Shown: one piece after another, positions 1 to 21,400 of the stretch
Layout: each line of letters starts with the position of its first letter
Numbering within the stretch: position 1 is the first letter of the stretch
Source of the DNA: Apteryx mantelli
Lineage: Eukaryota; Chordata; Aves; Apterygiformes; Apterygidae
Assembly (NCBI RefSeq): GCF_036417845.1
Contig: NC_089981.1
Span: forward strand, 76,239,268-76,303,267
Reading direction: 5' to 3'
DNA: 64,000 nucleotides
Position numbers and translations under genes: made by a program
Notes under the pieces: model-generated
What the model saw: the letters and a program-made list of their open reading frames with translations, nothing else
Told to the model about the DNA's origin: nothing
Database searches by the model: none

Positions 1-669
1 TATGATTCTTACTGTCAATCATCCGTTATTTGATATTTAGAAAGAGTAAACCCATTTAGTGCCAAAATCACATTTTACTTGGAGTCCAACACATCATTTC
101 CATGACAACTGTAATTTGACCAGACTTTCCACGTGGAAGTGGAGGGACACCCATCTAAGTGCAGCGATGGCAAGAGCAGGTCCTGTGGTTATGCACCTAG
201 CAATGTGGTGAGGGCTGCCTTATCCTGTCTGAAAACAGACGTCGGATACTGGAAGTGGGCAAGCCTCAGCACCATGTGCCTCAGTGATTCCCTATGGGAC
301 ACATGGCATGATTAATAAGCAGGGGAGTGGTCTGGTTTGCTTGTCTGTGCCTGTATAAAATACATGCAGTTAGGATCTGAAGATGTAGTCCATTTGCTTT
401 GGCAAGCAAAGGCCAAAGCCCTTTGCCATGCCTTTGCATGATAGGACTGTGTCAGGTTGCTGCAAAAAGAACTTGGCTCATTTTATCTTGCAAAGGTCTT
501 TTTTACCTCTTTGTTTTCAAAAAGAACTAAGGCAAATAAATTTAAGGTTAAAATAATGTTTTTTAAAAAGTTTCTTTACAATTTTATATGGAAAATAAAG
601 AAGATAAATTTGTCTGAGCAAAGATGTGCTCCCCAAAGACCCCATCACTCATCTTTATTAATTGTTCAG

Positions 670-9276
<8,607 letters not shown>

Positions 9277-10790
9277 TTGTTAGGAAAGGGAGCGTGCAGT
9301 TGCAGTGGTAGAGTTTCTTCTGATTTTGAAAATTTCCCCACTAATCAAAGGTTAGATTTTGCAGGTGCTTTTAGAGGATTACTAGACTGAAAAATTTCCT
9401 GACTTTCCACATCATTTATTGAAGAAAACCTTAGAAGATTCATTCTAGATATGTTTGAACATCTTCGATCTGGAAGCTTGTCTGGAACTTGCAAAGCCTG
9501 TTTTTTTTCACCAGGGACTATCTGGTTCTGACCAGACTTAAAAAAGAACATCTCTTCACTGGAGTATCCCTGGTAGCTACACACAAACCTACATCAAACC
9601 CCAGCTGATATTTTCCACTGATTTCACTTACAATACAAGACAGTCTAAGTAAAGGGCTTACTTAGAGTTACTCAGAACTTACTTAGTTCAGGGAGTTTCA
9701 TATTTACACAGTGAATCAAACACTCAGTAGGAGCATAGAGTTTGAGCTGAATTTGGGAACAGAAGTTTGAACATATTCTCTTGGTCAAAACAAATTTTCC
9801 CTCCCTGCTTTAAATAAGAATATGGATTGATAGAAGCAATCTGAAACAGAAATCACTACTATTGGCCACTAGTTTTCCTTGCTGCTTCTGCCTCATTTTT
9901 CTTCAGTGTCTCCCACTTTTCTTCCAATATTATTCAGAGTGTAGGTTCACAATCCATTTAAGCCAGTGCTGCTGTCAAAAGAGTTTCTCCACTTTCCTCC
10001 TACACTGCCCCCCACTCATTCTCATGCAATGCTATAGTTTTTAGGGGGATCTTGCTGGGTTCATTTTAGCCCAGATCAGTGTCCCCATCTGGCTCACCAT
10101 GAAGTGATATGAACGCTTGGACCAGACAGCCTAGTAGGTACAGTAGGGTTTGAAGTAAGTGCCTAGAAGCAGATACTGCTTAAACTGACATTGCCTGTGA
10201 AGAAATGTGCATTGAACTTGAGTCAGAGGCAGGCGAACATTCTGCACCCTCCTTTTCTGCTGCTGCTCCAAAACTGCTCATTGCATGCAGGCTTTCAAAG
10301 AGCCCCTCTCTGCTAGGGAAAAAAAGGGCAAAAATCCCACCTTCCAGAAATATTTGGATACTTAATAGGAGTTGAGGCATGAGATCTATCTTGAAATAAA
10401 GGAAATTCAGGACATTTGATCCTGCCACTGTTGTATCTTACCTTTTCTAATTAAAATGAGGCGAAGCTGGTATGTACACTGACAAGTTACTGTGTTGGTT
10501 TCCATACCAGTACAGTGATTTCCCAAAGATTTCTCTGGGTCTGTTCATGTTGTGCCACAGATTGTTCAGTGCAGCAGTGCAATAACAGGCCAATAAGATT
10601 GATGCTCTTATTGATAACATAAGCTATGTTATACAATGTACAAATATTACCTATAATCAGAGGTACTAATACTTGTATTGCTAGAGCAGTTTTAGCCTAT
10701 CAATCAATAGGCCAGTACTTCAGTCCCTTTTTGTTGGAGAACTGCTTATATCCTCTTACAGATTAATAAAATCTTGTCTGGAAAACTAAG
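9277..10790 (+). other. Probable 3' UTR of the CYP46A gene
   Basis: No coding exon follows the stop at 9276. The best polyadenylation signal is AATAAA at 10,765-10,770, in AATAAAATC, with a G/T-containing stretch just after it. An earlier AATAAA near 10,395 is an alternative. The 3' end is inferred from these motifs only. Confidence 0.45.
10765..10770 (+). terminator. Candidate CYP46A poly(A) signal
   Basis: A canonical AATAAA hexamer lies about 1.5 kb after the CYP46A stop, followed within 40 bases by TG-rich sequence. An earlier hexamer near 10,395 could also be used. Confidence 0.4.
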
Positions 10791-13700
10791 GACTCTCTGG
10801 CTGGAAGCATGTTCATGGGAGCCAATATCATTGGGAGCCAGATGCTTGATGTCAGTGGGGCTAGACTTGCTGGTGGCATAACAAAAGGCTGAATTCTGAG
10901 AATATGTCAAGGCAGGGGGGATATCACAGCAGCGAAGGGGTCTTCAGGGACGCTGTGAAGGGGAGTGGCATATGCTGTGAGCAGCACACAGACAGCTTGA
11001 CAGACACACCAGCAAATCGCACCATGGGGACGCAAGGAGCCGCCACCCCAGCTCTCTGCCCTGCCCTGTTAATGAATGAGCTGAGATGCATTAGTAGCCC
11101 AAACCCATATTCCCTTCTGCAACCTCTGCAGTGGGGCTGAGAATCTCCAAGGAGGGTCCAGGGCTAACAAGGGAGGTGGCAGCTTGTTGGAACCCTGCAG
11201 CGAGTTTTGCCAGGCCTCATCAGCTCCAGGCCTGCCTGCCCTGTGCTTACCTCACTTGGAGAATGCCCACATTCCTGCTCTCTCTGCAAGCCTGTCAAAT
11301 GCCAGCCTGCTCTCCAGGGCTTCTCCAAGGCCTCTAACAGGCCTTTCTCCTGGTTCTAAAGCCAGACGTGGAAGCACAGCTCTTGCCAAACTGTCGCCTG
11401 TCAGTGCTGATCACCTTCCACCAGATGGCAAGCTCTCATCGTCAATGCACCGAGCAGGAGCAGCATTCCTCAGCCTCAACATCTCCTTTTCTCAGGAGAT
11501 AACCTGTCCTGAGCTTTGCAGGTGAGCGTGTACCAGCAGGGATGATTTCTAGACCACAGGGATATTGTGCCAATACGGTGCAGGGCTCTCTCCATTTCAT
11601 CTTCACCCCTAGCCAAGATATGATCCCTCATCCTCCCAAAAAAAAAAGGATCCGTGTTCAACCCACCAGATTCAGGAAAGCTGCTCCCCAGGGCCCTGTA
11701 TGCCAGCTAGGTGCTTACACAGGTTCTGACAAACCCTGCTAAGAGTCTTCAGGCCACGAGTACCCAAGCAGATACAGCTGTGACTGTCATGGGCTATGAA
11801 GAAAGTTGGGGGCTGCAGCTTTCATGGACAACACAGAAAAGGAGTTTCTTCCTACTCTGGAAAGAGAAACATGTTATTTCACTTCCAGGGCAAGTCAGCT
11901 TTATCTGTGCCAAGCACTCAGCCAGGGATCACAGCCAGTAAAGAGGAAATGCAGAACAGAAGCTGTTTCCCCTCCCCAGTGCTCATCCTAGCTGCTTGTA
12001 GGAGAAAGTATTAAACATGACGCTACTTTTCTCTGTATGCTTCTATTAGCATCTGGGGACAAAAAAGAAAGATCTGAAAATGACTGGTGGGCTGATTTTT
12101 CCCTGGGCGCCACCCAGAAGGGGCCCACCCCAGCCCTGTGTGGAGTACTGCAGGCTGGGTGGACAGGCAAGTCACAGTTTGCTCAGAACTGCAAAGCCAG
12201 GCTCTTCAGAAGTGCTCCAGCCCCTGAACCCTGCGAATAAGAGCCTGCCTTCCAGCAGATCCCAGAGCTCCTCTTGCCTTCACCCTCCGTAGATGCACAT
12301 GCTTGGAGACAAACAAGAAGTCTCAGCAAAAGCTCAGCCAGCAGAAGTCAAGATAAAGAGCTGCCTCCAAAGGTGAAGGTACTCGCTCCCAAGTGTCTTT
12401 TTTACAGGTGTCTAATTCTTCCTCCTTTTCTGACTGATGGCTGCTGCAGGTTTATTTCAACCCCCTCCCAGACCTATAAACTCTTTGCCTCCCTCTTTTG
12501 GATTGATGCCCAGGACTTTCATGTTTGTGCTCAGAGTGAGGACTTTCCCTAGGATTTCTCCCCAGGTTTTATATGCTAATTCAAGAGCCTTCATCTTATC
12601 CCTTTTAGATCAGTGCCATAGACAAGTAACAGGAGAAACAGGGAAATCACCACTGCCTAGAGAGAGCCTCTTGTGATAGGAGAGAACCAATTATGGGAAA
12701 TGTAACCAGAGGAGCCTCTGTCTTGCAGAGGAAGGCAAATCACTTCACAGCTGGGATGGGAGAAAAGGATCCTTCCTTACCCCAGCTAGTTTGGAGCACA
12801 GGAGCAAGACTCACAGTTTTGCATCCACATACACTTCATGCAGGGAGGGGCACACCTAGCGTTAGCGCTAGGAGGGAAGTGGGAAACCCCCCCACACAAT
12901 TTTGCCTGGGAGGAATATTATTCTAACCCTTGCAGGAAACCAGCAGAAGCTCAGAAGTATGGGATTCAATCACAGTCATTGCATTATAGCAGAGCCTGAA
13001 ATTTTCTGAACAATGCACGGACTTCTGATCTATCTGCAGCCCCTGGGGGAATGGCTGTAGATAAGAGAGCAAAAGATACTGTCCTTTTTATTGCTGGAGC
13101 CATGTATGCAGAGTGCAGTAGTTATCAGGTGTTTCTCTGGACGTTTTGCTGCCCTCCAGGCTCATTTATCCAGCCATGAACAGCTCCCTGCTGCCTTCTT
13201 TACCACAGTGGCTTTAGAGCGTTGTACTACGTTACTTTGCATTTGCACTTGGTGTGGTTATATGAAGACAACTGCAAAATGAGACCTTCCCTGGATCTAG
13301 GCAAAATCTGCTATTGAGACAAGACAATCTTAAAGTAGCTGTCCACAGCAGGTATTTAACACATCCTCACCACACAGAGCTCATATGCTGGCAAAGGCAA
13401 TATAGACAGGCAGAAACATTGCAACTAGCCTTCTTTCTGCTGAGTGAGAGCAGAATAATGTGCTGTATCTGCTTAGTCAGGACTGTTGGGCCTTCTCTCA
13501 TTTGCTCCTCTTTTACTCCTTACATTTTTTCATATACAAATTGTGAGATCCTGTGTTTTCTTAGACTCGGGGACAAAAGAAGCACTGCCAGAGGAGGAGT
13601 AACAATTCCTCTTGGAGGTACTGTGTATGCTCTTAGTCATTTCTTTAGTGGTATCAGGGACAAGAGAGGCACCAGTGGAGTGGTGGAGCTGCCTACACTG

Positions 13701-15989
13701 GGACACTTGAATCCTGCCAGCATCTCAGTAGGACCATTTCAGAGTTGCTCCATCTTGCTGTCCATGCCAATGCTTTGGTCTGCTTCGCAGGACACTTTCT
13801 GACATGATTTGTAATTAATAACCATCTGTCTCACAGTAACATTTGGAGGCCACCCCCAGGTGACACTCACATCCAACACAGGTCCCTTTACTCTATTTTA
13901 CTCCCTATGAACTAGCTTGGTTTCTTGCTCTAGAATCACAGCCTTAACAGCAGTTAATGTGAGTAGGGGAGGCTCAGAAAACTGAAAATTAGGTGACTGA
14001 ACTCCAAACTAGCTGGGGTAAGGAAGGATCCTTTTCTCCCATCCCAGCTGTGGAGGGATTTGCCTTCCTCTGAAAGACAGAGGCTCCTCTGGGTGGGTAT
14101 ATTTCCCATAATTGGTTCCCTGCTATCACAAGCAAATAAGAAAATAAGCTAACTGAAAATAAGAGGTCAAAGCTAGTGGGCTCAGAAAACTGTCTACATC
14201 TTCCCTTCTCACATAAAACCTCTGTGTGAAATGTGCTGACAAATCCTGCCTGTCACTGTGCCCATGTGTGTCCATACATGAGTCTGTGCGAGGTAGGAGT
14301 GCTTTGTCTCTGAACTGGTAGCAATGTGTGCTCAATGAAACTGGAAGTACTGATTCAGGTATTTCCGCTTCAAGCCCTGAAGCATTCCCTGGCTTTGTCC
14401 TGCTCTGCTATCTCAGCAGGCTCTGGAGTGGACAAAGTCAAAGCTATTTATAATCCCATTTGAGGAGCTGCTCTCAAATCCTCCTCCGGGTTCGGTCAGG
14501 CAGAGGCCACCAGAGCTTCTGGCAGAACACAGCGCTCAGCAGTGGCACCTCCCTGTATTTGCAAGGACTGGTACTGTTTCTCCCCTCCTCAAGACACTAA
14601 GGCTACGTCTCTGCTAACAAATTAAATATGTCCAGGACCTTTCCCTGGCACCGAGGCCAACTGGCACACAACAGCTCTGTCTACTGAGCTCTCTCGCCCT
14701 TCAAATTATGTTGATCACATGCAAGTTGCATACTGGGAATGGTCTCTGGCACATCCTGACTCCCAAACCGTACCAGAAGCTGTCAGGGGGTGCACTAGTG
14801 GCCAGGGGCTATTCTAATGCCTAATGGCTATGAAGAAGATCAAGCACCAGTGCGTAGGAAAGTACCCGAGACTTCATCCTACACAGTTTGTATCAGTCTA
14901 AAGAATATCTTTAGAAACAATCTGTGCTGGTCAGCTAATTCTGCTAGTAGACCATTTTCTTCTAACACTGAACTTCTGACTTGCATCCTTCCTCTTTAAC
15001 TCCATTCCTTCCTGCTCTCCTTGACACTGGAAACACCACCATGCTCATTTCTCATGCTCCAACCCTCCTTCTCCTCTTTGATCCATCTATAGTATTTGCT
15101 TCCTATCTATGGTACTCCAGTACTGAGGTCCAGATGGGATTCTTGAACTCTCTGCCCCATTCTATCACCCTCACTGGACTGGTGCAGGGTAAGTTATTCC
15201 TCCAGTACATACTCATTGTAAAAATATTAAAGAACAGCTTTCTTCTAAGTCTTTTCAAATGGATTTTATTCAGTTAAGCCTCATCCCTGCTCCGTTCTTT
15301 AAAAGATTACAGCACTGTGAACTATAAGCAGACAGTGGAGAGTCTCCAATGTCTGAGGCACCAGCAGTGTCCCACAACAGATTATGCTGGATCTACTGAG
15401 AAGATCTGAGCAGGGGACAGATACTGGCTCCAAATACAGAGGAAGACTCTACTCTGTGGAGACTTTCCAGCTTTTTTTGTTAAGAGCTGATCCTTGTCTC
15501 TCTTATGCTCACCTTTCATCTCTTTTCCCTTTACCTCCTCTTCCCTCTTTTGTTTGCACAATTTCTCCAAAGAAAATAAAGGACACTGAAATTACCACTT
15601 ACTCTTACATCTTTTCTGCAGCACTTTATTGTGTTTCCCTTTTAATGTGTCAGCTCTATCAAGATGATGCTACCTTTTGTGCTATTGCCTGTAAGATGCC
15701 TTGCACAACAGATCCAAGAATTTGGCAGGAATCCTTAAGTGCTACTAGAAAGCAAATAAATAATCCATCATTATTATTTTTATTTATCTATGAGTCTTCT
15801 CTAACAGGTCTTGATTATTGTGGTGCTGAGGACATGCTGAAATTAAATAATACTACATTCAGCTGGCATCTATTCCCTTGGAAACACAGGTAAAAATGCA
15901 TTTAATAGCTCTCCAGTGACAATGAATATTTATTAATATGACACAGATGTATACTTGATTTGAAAATAAGGACAGTAATTAAAGCTATC

Positions 15990-16165
15990 AAGGTTAAAAA
16001 GCAACAAAGGAAATTTAACTATTGAAAGATTTGCCTGGGATTGGACTCTAGCCTATACAGCATGAAAAAGAACAGAAAGCCTGAGATCTTCTAGATTATT
16101 TTAAACAGATTTTGTCTGCTGACTAAGTGATGTATACCACTAGACCATGGGCTCTGCACTCACTT
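15990..16165 (+). repeat. Eroded MIR/L3-like relic
   Basis: The phrases gggattggactctagcc and, further on, ccactagaccatgggctctg resemble the 3' part of MIR/L3-type repeats, where a gain-of-position phrase is followed by a ccactagaccat tail. Divergence is high and the boundaries are approximate. The identification is from memory of the consensus. Confidence 0.35.
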
Positions 16166-17164
16166 CCAAAACTCTTATGTCTGTGTAGTTCCTGATGAAT
16201 TCAGGATTCATTTTTCCTGTTTTACAGAACAGCTGTATTCCACTCTTGCACTGCTCCTCAGACTCTGTCTCACACATTGCTCTGGGGACGCTGAAGAGAT
16301 GTGAAGAGAAAGGGAAATTTTCTGCACGCTTTTGGGAAGGACGCTATTTATGATCGATTGCTTATGCTCATTATTTCTGTTATAGTAGTCCTGGGAACCA
16401 CCAGTCATGCTCTAGATGAGAGCTGCTCTGCTATAATCTCTGATAATCTCTGTCCTGCAAGCCTCGGCATTTAAGGGTAGTTGCTCAGAGAGGTTTCACA
16501 CAGGCTTATTTGCAGGGCTGGCTTCGGAAGAAGTGGTCTGAGCAGTATGTACGTTATGAGTGAGCCAGGAGAGAGGTGATGGCACTGTGTTATTTGGAGT
16601 GAGGCAAGGACCAAGGAAGGAGGGACACTTTGCAGGACTAAGTGGCCACACTGCTCACTCAGGCCTAGAACAAACCCTGTGCAATTTTACTTACCTTATC
16701 CAACCAGTCTCCTCCCAGCATGTGAAGAAACCGCAGGTTCTCAGCAGAACCAGGTCCCTGAGAGACAGGAGAGACAAGGGCAATGGCAAGGAAATACCAT
16801 TTAGCAGAGAAGAAGACAGACATATCTCCTCCAAATCGAGGTATGATGTTGAGAGGAGGTCACCACACTTGGCCATACGTCACCGCTCTCCCTTTTTGGG
16901 GAGGATCTCCTAGACAAGTTTTGCCACTGAAGAAATTATGACAGGAACTGAAGCAAATCAGGCAGAGAGGCAGACAGTTGTTTTAACTTCTAACCCAGTA
17001 CTGTAGCAGTAAATAAAAAAGTGAATAAACTCGCTGGTTTGGTGTTTCAGGCCAGTGAGGAGAGTTAATGGCATATTGCCTAAATTAGAAGTAGATAAAC
17101 TGCATTTGTCTTTGCTATATGCTAACTCTTACTTTCTTTCTAAGACTTTCTTTCTGAACGGCAG

Positions 17165-17255
17165 CACACAGTGGAGACATATGCATAAAACTTGTGATAG
17201 AGCCAGGAGAGGAACCCTAGTCCCCTGAATCCCATTTCTTCGCAGCAGTCTCAGT
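17165..17255 (+). repeat. Eroded MIR-like relic upstream of the PKDCC-like promoter
   Basis: The segment gatagagccaggagaggaac, then ccctagtcccctgaatccc, parallels the MIR core phrase about a removed-codon gagccagga followed by aacccaggtctcctgagtccc. It lies about 350 bases before the CpG island. The edges are approximate. Confidence 0.45.
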
Positions 17256-17850
17256 AACAGTTTCCTCTTCTTTATAGGTATATGTGTCACAGACGGCAAC
17301 ACTAGATAGAATGTGTGTCACTGCTCTGATACATTTCCTCACATATAAATGCCAAGGCAACATTTTCTGCCTGGATTGTCAGCTTTTGGCAGGGGAAGTT
17401 GAGCTTTTTGAGGCCTTTTTTTTTTTTTTCCTGAAAACAATTAGAATCCCATCCTTCAGCTAGTGCATTGCTATTTCAATCTAATACAGTTTATCCTTCT
17501 AATAAGAGAGACTGTCAGTACTTGCTTTTTTTTAGAAACTCAACCTGAGAGTTTTCAAAAGCCTGGGAATTCGCCAACCCAGTTCTTACGAATTTTAATC
17601 AGCTTTCCATCCCTCGGCTGCGTTCTCCCGCAGCTTTAGCCAGACTGATGAAAAGCATAGGCGGGAAATGCACGTAGGGTGCTATCAACAGCCGTCACGG
17701 AGAGCGGACCGGAGGGGTGTGCGGTGGGGATGTGTTACTCGTTCACGGCGGCTTTGGCACGACCGGCGTCCGTCCATCTGTCCCGCCAGCGGCGTCCGTG
17801 CTGGCCCCTCGTGAGGAAGAGGAGGGTTTCGCTCCCGCGGCAGGCCGCTG

Positions 17851-17880
17851 CGGGGCGGGGGGCGGGGGGCGGGGGCCGGG
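17851..17880 (+). promoter_or_regulatory. G-quadruplex-capable Sp1-site cluster
   Basis: Five runs of four to six guanines are separated by one or two cytosines within 30 bases, about 110 bases before the start codon. This matches both overlapping GC boxes and the canonical four-run quadruplex pattern on the plus strand. Confidence 0.6.
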
Positions 17881-17988
17881 GCGGCTCGCCCGGCGCCGGG
17901 GGAGGCGGCCGGCCCGACACGCCCCCGGCGGCGCTCGCCTTGCCCCGCCGCGGCGGCAGAGCGGCCGGAGCGCGCAGCGCCGCTCCCC

Positions 17989-18477
17989 ATGGAGCCGGCG
18001 GCGGAGCGGGCGCGACGGGGCGCCCGGCTGGGCGCCGCGGCGCTGCTGGCGCTGCTGGCGCTGCTGGCGCTGCTGGCGCTGCCGGCCGGCCGCGGCGGTG
18101 AGGGGCAGCGGGGCTCGCCGCCGCTGCCGCCGGGCTTGCTGGAGGAGCTGCGGCAGAGGCGGCGCGACCTGCGGCGCTTGGCCGCGGCGGCGGGCGGCGG
18201 CGGCGGCGGGGCGGCGGCGGGCGCGCTGGGCTGCGGCGACCTGCGGCTGGCGGCGGGCGTCAGCGTGGTGGGCTGGGGCTTCACCAAGGTGGTGCTGCGG
18301 GCGGCGCTGGCGGGCGGCGGCGCCGTGGCCCTCAAGTCGGTGCACGGCGCGGGCCGCGAGGTGCGGCAGTGCGTGCAGCGCTACGCGGCGCCCGCCGGCT
18401 GCCGGCGCCTGGCCGCCTACAAGCTGCTCAAGGAGGTGGCGCTGCTGCAGCGCCTGCGACACCCCGGCATCGTCCAG
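17989..18477 (+). CDS. PKDCC-like exon 1: signal segment, glycine loop, ATP lysine, helix C
   Basis: This exon encodes residues 1-163, ending LRHPGIVQ, with donor gtacgg. It holds the hydrophobic N-terminus, an Ala/Gly-rich linker (65-80), GWGFTK, VALK and [15 protein letters not shown]. The start context is weak at -3 (C) but has G at +4. No other in-frame ATG exists upstream or within the exon. Confidence 0.9.
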
Positions 18478-21400
18478 GTACGGCGGGGCGCGCCCGGCTC
18501 CCTTGCGGACCGCTCTCCCGGTGCCGTCGGGGGCGGCGGAACCGGCGGAACCGGCGCGCGCGGGCAGGCGGGCGGGCGGGCGGGGGTTGTGCGTGTGTCG
18601 CGGCGGCCGCCAGCGACGGCCCTTCACACGGGGATGCGCCTCGTCGGTAGGGAAATTCCGCAAATCCGCATCCTGCATCGCTCGCTGCCCGCGGCCGTCC
18701 GGGGCCCCCGGACGCGGCCCGGCCCGACGCCGGCCTGCCTTGAGCCCAGCGCGCACGGTGGTGCCCGTGGCTATAATTGAATCCCGAGGGCTAAGTCGAT
18801 CTGTCAGTATTTATTCAACCCCCCACCCCCACCCCCCTTCCTGCCTGGAAAGACGTCCTGGACTTCCTTGCATCCTGGCTGGCACTGCTCTGACACCGCT
18901 TCTTTCCTCTCTGCAGCTGCATGGTCAATGCTATGATAACAGTGGAGATCCTGAAGTAAGGGTCACAGCTATGCTGGAGCTGGGATCCCCCCTGGAGATG
19001 ATTCAGCTTCTGCAGACCCCCTGGGAGGAGAGATTTAAAGTAAGAAAACAAATCAAAAGGAGTTTTATCAGTAGCTTTTAGACCTCAAACTGAGTAAATG
19101 CGAAGAGCCCATGATGACTGCCGGGGCAAACGGGATTGTCATGCTGACACTCTGTTTGCTCCTGCAAATTGTCTTTAAATCATTTTGCTTTCGCTCCTTT
19201 TAAATTGCATTAAAAATAGCCATAGTCTGGAGTTTCACAGATGAATTCCTTTCCTCTAAAGCGACTTAGAAGAGGAATTTTGCTGGGAAGAAATGGCAGA
19301 AAAATCTTGCTCAGGGCTGGGGTGGTGTGTAATACCCAGTATTATACTATATTTTTAGTTGGTCTACCCTCTGTTGGTCTCCTCCACAGAGGAACTAATG
19401 GCTTTCATAGCCGGACACATCAGCAGATGGGGACTGACTCAGGAAAGCCACCTCACCTTGCTATGTGTCAGTTGTTGCCTGTGTATTATCTATTTCTAGG
19501 CAGCAAGCTGAACAGCCTGTCTTGATATGTGTTTGTATGATGTTTCTGATCTTAGCCCTTTAGGTATTACTGTAATACAAACACTGCTAAATTGCTTTCT
19601 TCGTGCTGTAGGTGATGGGATCACATCCCTGTTCCTGGTATCTGTCTTATCTCCTAAGCATTACACATAGAGACTTTTAAGCTCCACATGAACATAAATG
19701 ACTTATGACATGGCAGTTATTTTGGTTATGGCTTGTATTACAGTTTCGCCTCAAGGTCTCAGTTGGGGGCTGACTGCTACTTGTATGCTTCTCAGGAGGA
19801 AGGAGAGCATCAAGTAGAAGCATGGGTACCTTAATGTCAATACGAAATGCTTTGGGTAAAATAAAAACACAGCAAAACTCCCAAAATAAAATTTCTCCCT
19901 GCATGTGGTCCACAATGTTGAAAATGAACCTTGCCATCCAAGCCAGAGCGAGAGTGTGGCAGCAGGACTCCCTGAGCTGCAGGAAGTGAAGCCGGGTTCA
20001 CTTCAGCTTGGTTGCTTCACTAGTGAAGTTAAAATAGTGTCAAAGCTTCCAGAATCATTTCTCCTGACCTGTAGAGTCCCACTTTTGCTAGCAAACTATT
20101 TTATACTGCCTTCTACGTAACTTTCCATGCACTTCATCTTCTCGAAACTGTAGAAGTCTTCCATAGAGCTGAGAAAGCATGTTACTGGATTTGCTGGTGG
20201 CAAGGTTCGGTGTGGTGGCATTAAGATTTTAATAGTCTTTTGACTGCTCAAGACACTAATACAGAATGTAGACTGACACTGTCTAGTCCTGCTTCCTAAT
20301 TAGGGCATCTAAACGGATGGGATTTCCCTTGTAATGAGCCACATCAGATACCAGGGATTCTGAGTGGTTCCAAGTGAGCAAACCCTTGTGCCTGCATAGA
20401 TCACTATCTGAGGTAGAGAGACGTGGTGCAGATCTGACTGCGGCTCACCTAGCTGATGATAGAGTTAATCTGATCCTAGGACTCCCAATACTGAATGAAA
20501 AATGTTGCAGCTACTTAAAGTGCTGGGCCAGTGTAAATGCGCTCTTCTAGCTCTAGTTTGTTCAAAAATTGCCTACCAGGCTTTATGCTGGATCAGGTAT
20601 TGTCTGACCTTTCCCTGCTGCCAGAAAGTTGACATAAAAGCAAAAAGCTGGCGTGAAATATATTGCATGCTTTGGCTAATTCTTCAGAAGCATGATTGTG
20701 TGCCCAAATTTGTACTGCTGAGTGATGCAGCAACACATGAATCTGGTATTAATGAGCATGGAGCCTCAGTCTGTATGGAGCAGCATGGGGAAAGGGAGGG
20801 GAATGTATTAATTCTATGCCAGAGTGGGGGAAAAAATTCCTTCTGATTTCAGCTAGCAAATCAGTATAGGTCCTGAAACATGAAGGCTGCTATTGTTTTC
20901 CTCACAGCTTTCTCCTCTAGTTAGTATAACTGCAAATATCTCTTTTTGTATACACGTTTTTAAAAAATGTTGCTAAACTACTTACCACAGTCAAATCCTG
21001 TGGCAATGTTGATAATAAATTTTGTAGCATACACATAATTACCTTTTAAGTACTATAGGCTTTTTTGCCTTTAATTTCAGTGAATGTCCTCTCCTTTGTT
21101 CTACTTCCAATTTAATAGCTGTTTTTCATCTGTTTTTCCATGCATATTCATCTCCTCTTTCTCAGATTTGCCTGAGTCTTGTGAAACTGCTGTTTTACTT
21201 GGCACATTCCCCCCTGGGTTCAATAGTCCTCTTGGATTTCCAGCCGAGGCAGTTTGTTATGGTGGATGGAAACCTAAAAGTGACAGACATGGATGATGCC
21301 AGCACTGAGGAACTGTCATGCAAGGAAGATAATGACTGCACACTCGACTTCCCTACAAAAAGCTTTCCTCTCAAATGCTCTACAGTTGGGAAATGTGAAG

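Larger units (their letters stand above)
10791..17600. other. Intergenic spacer between CYP46A and the PKDCC-like gene
   Basis: This 6.8 kb stretch has no open frame with conserved protein motifs or paired splice signals. It contains an A-run at about 11,639-11,648, T-runs at about 17,418-17,431 and 17,526-17,533, and two MIR/L3-like relics listed separately. Nothing else is recognised. Confidence 0.6.
17600..18760. promoter_or_regulatory. CpG-island promoter of the PKDCC-like gene
   Basis: Sequence composition shifts abruptly from AT-rich to extremely GC- and CpG-rich near 17,600, and the island runs through the first coding exon and into intron 1. No TATA box is seen before the start codon. 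Repeated GGGGCGGGG-type Sp1/KLF sites cluster at 17,851-17,880. Such TATA-less island promoters are usual for developmental signalling genes. The transcription start is not determinable from sequence alone. Confidence 0.75.

Noticed and set aside
13314-13802. 162-codon plus-strand open frame
   Set aside because: It resembles no protein family that I recognise, has no start or splice context, and is of a length expected by chance over 64 kb.
15384-15893. 169-codon plus-strand open frame
   Set aside because: The translation lacks domain features, no splice partners are visible, and codon use looks like random AT-rich sequence.
17743-18756. 337-codon minus-strand open frame
   Set aside because: It is an antisense shadow produced by high GC, with low-complexity Arg/Ala/Pro composition and no domain. 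The plus-strand frame carries the kinase motifs.
17717-19081. 454-codon plus-strand open frame
   Set aside because: It is an out-of-frame shadow of the GC-rich PKDCC-like exon 1, dominated by Arg, Ala and Gly. It falls into the true frame only in exon 2.
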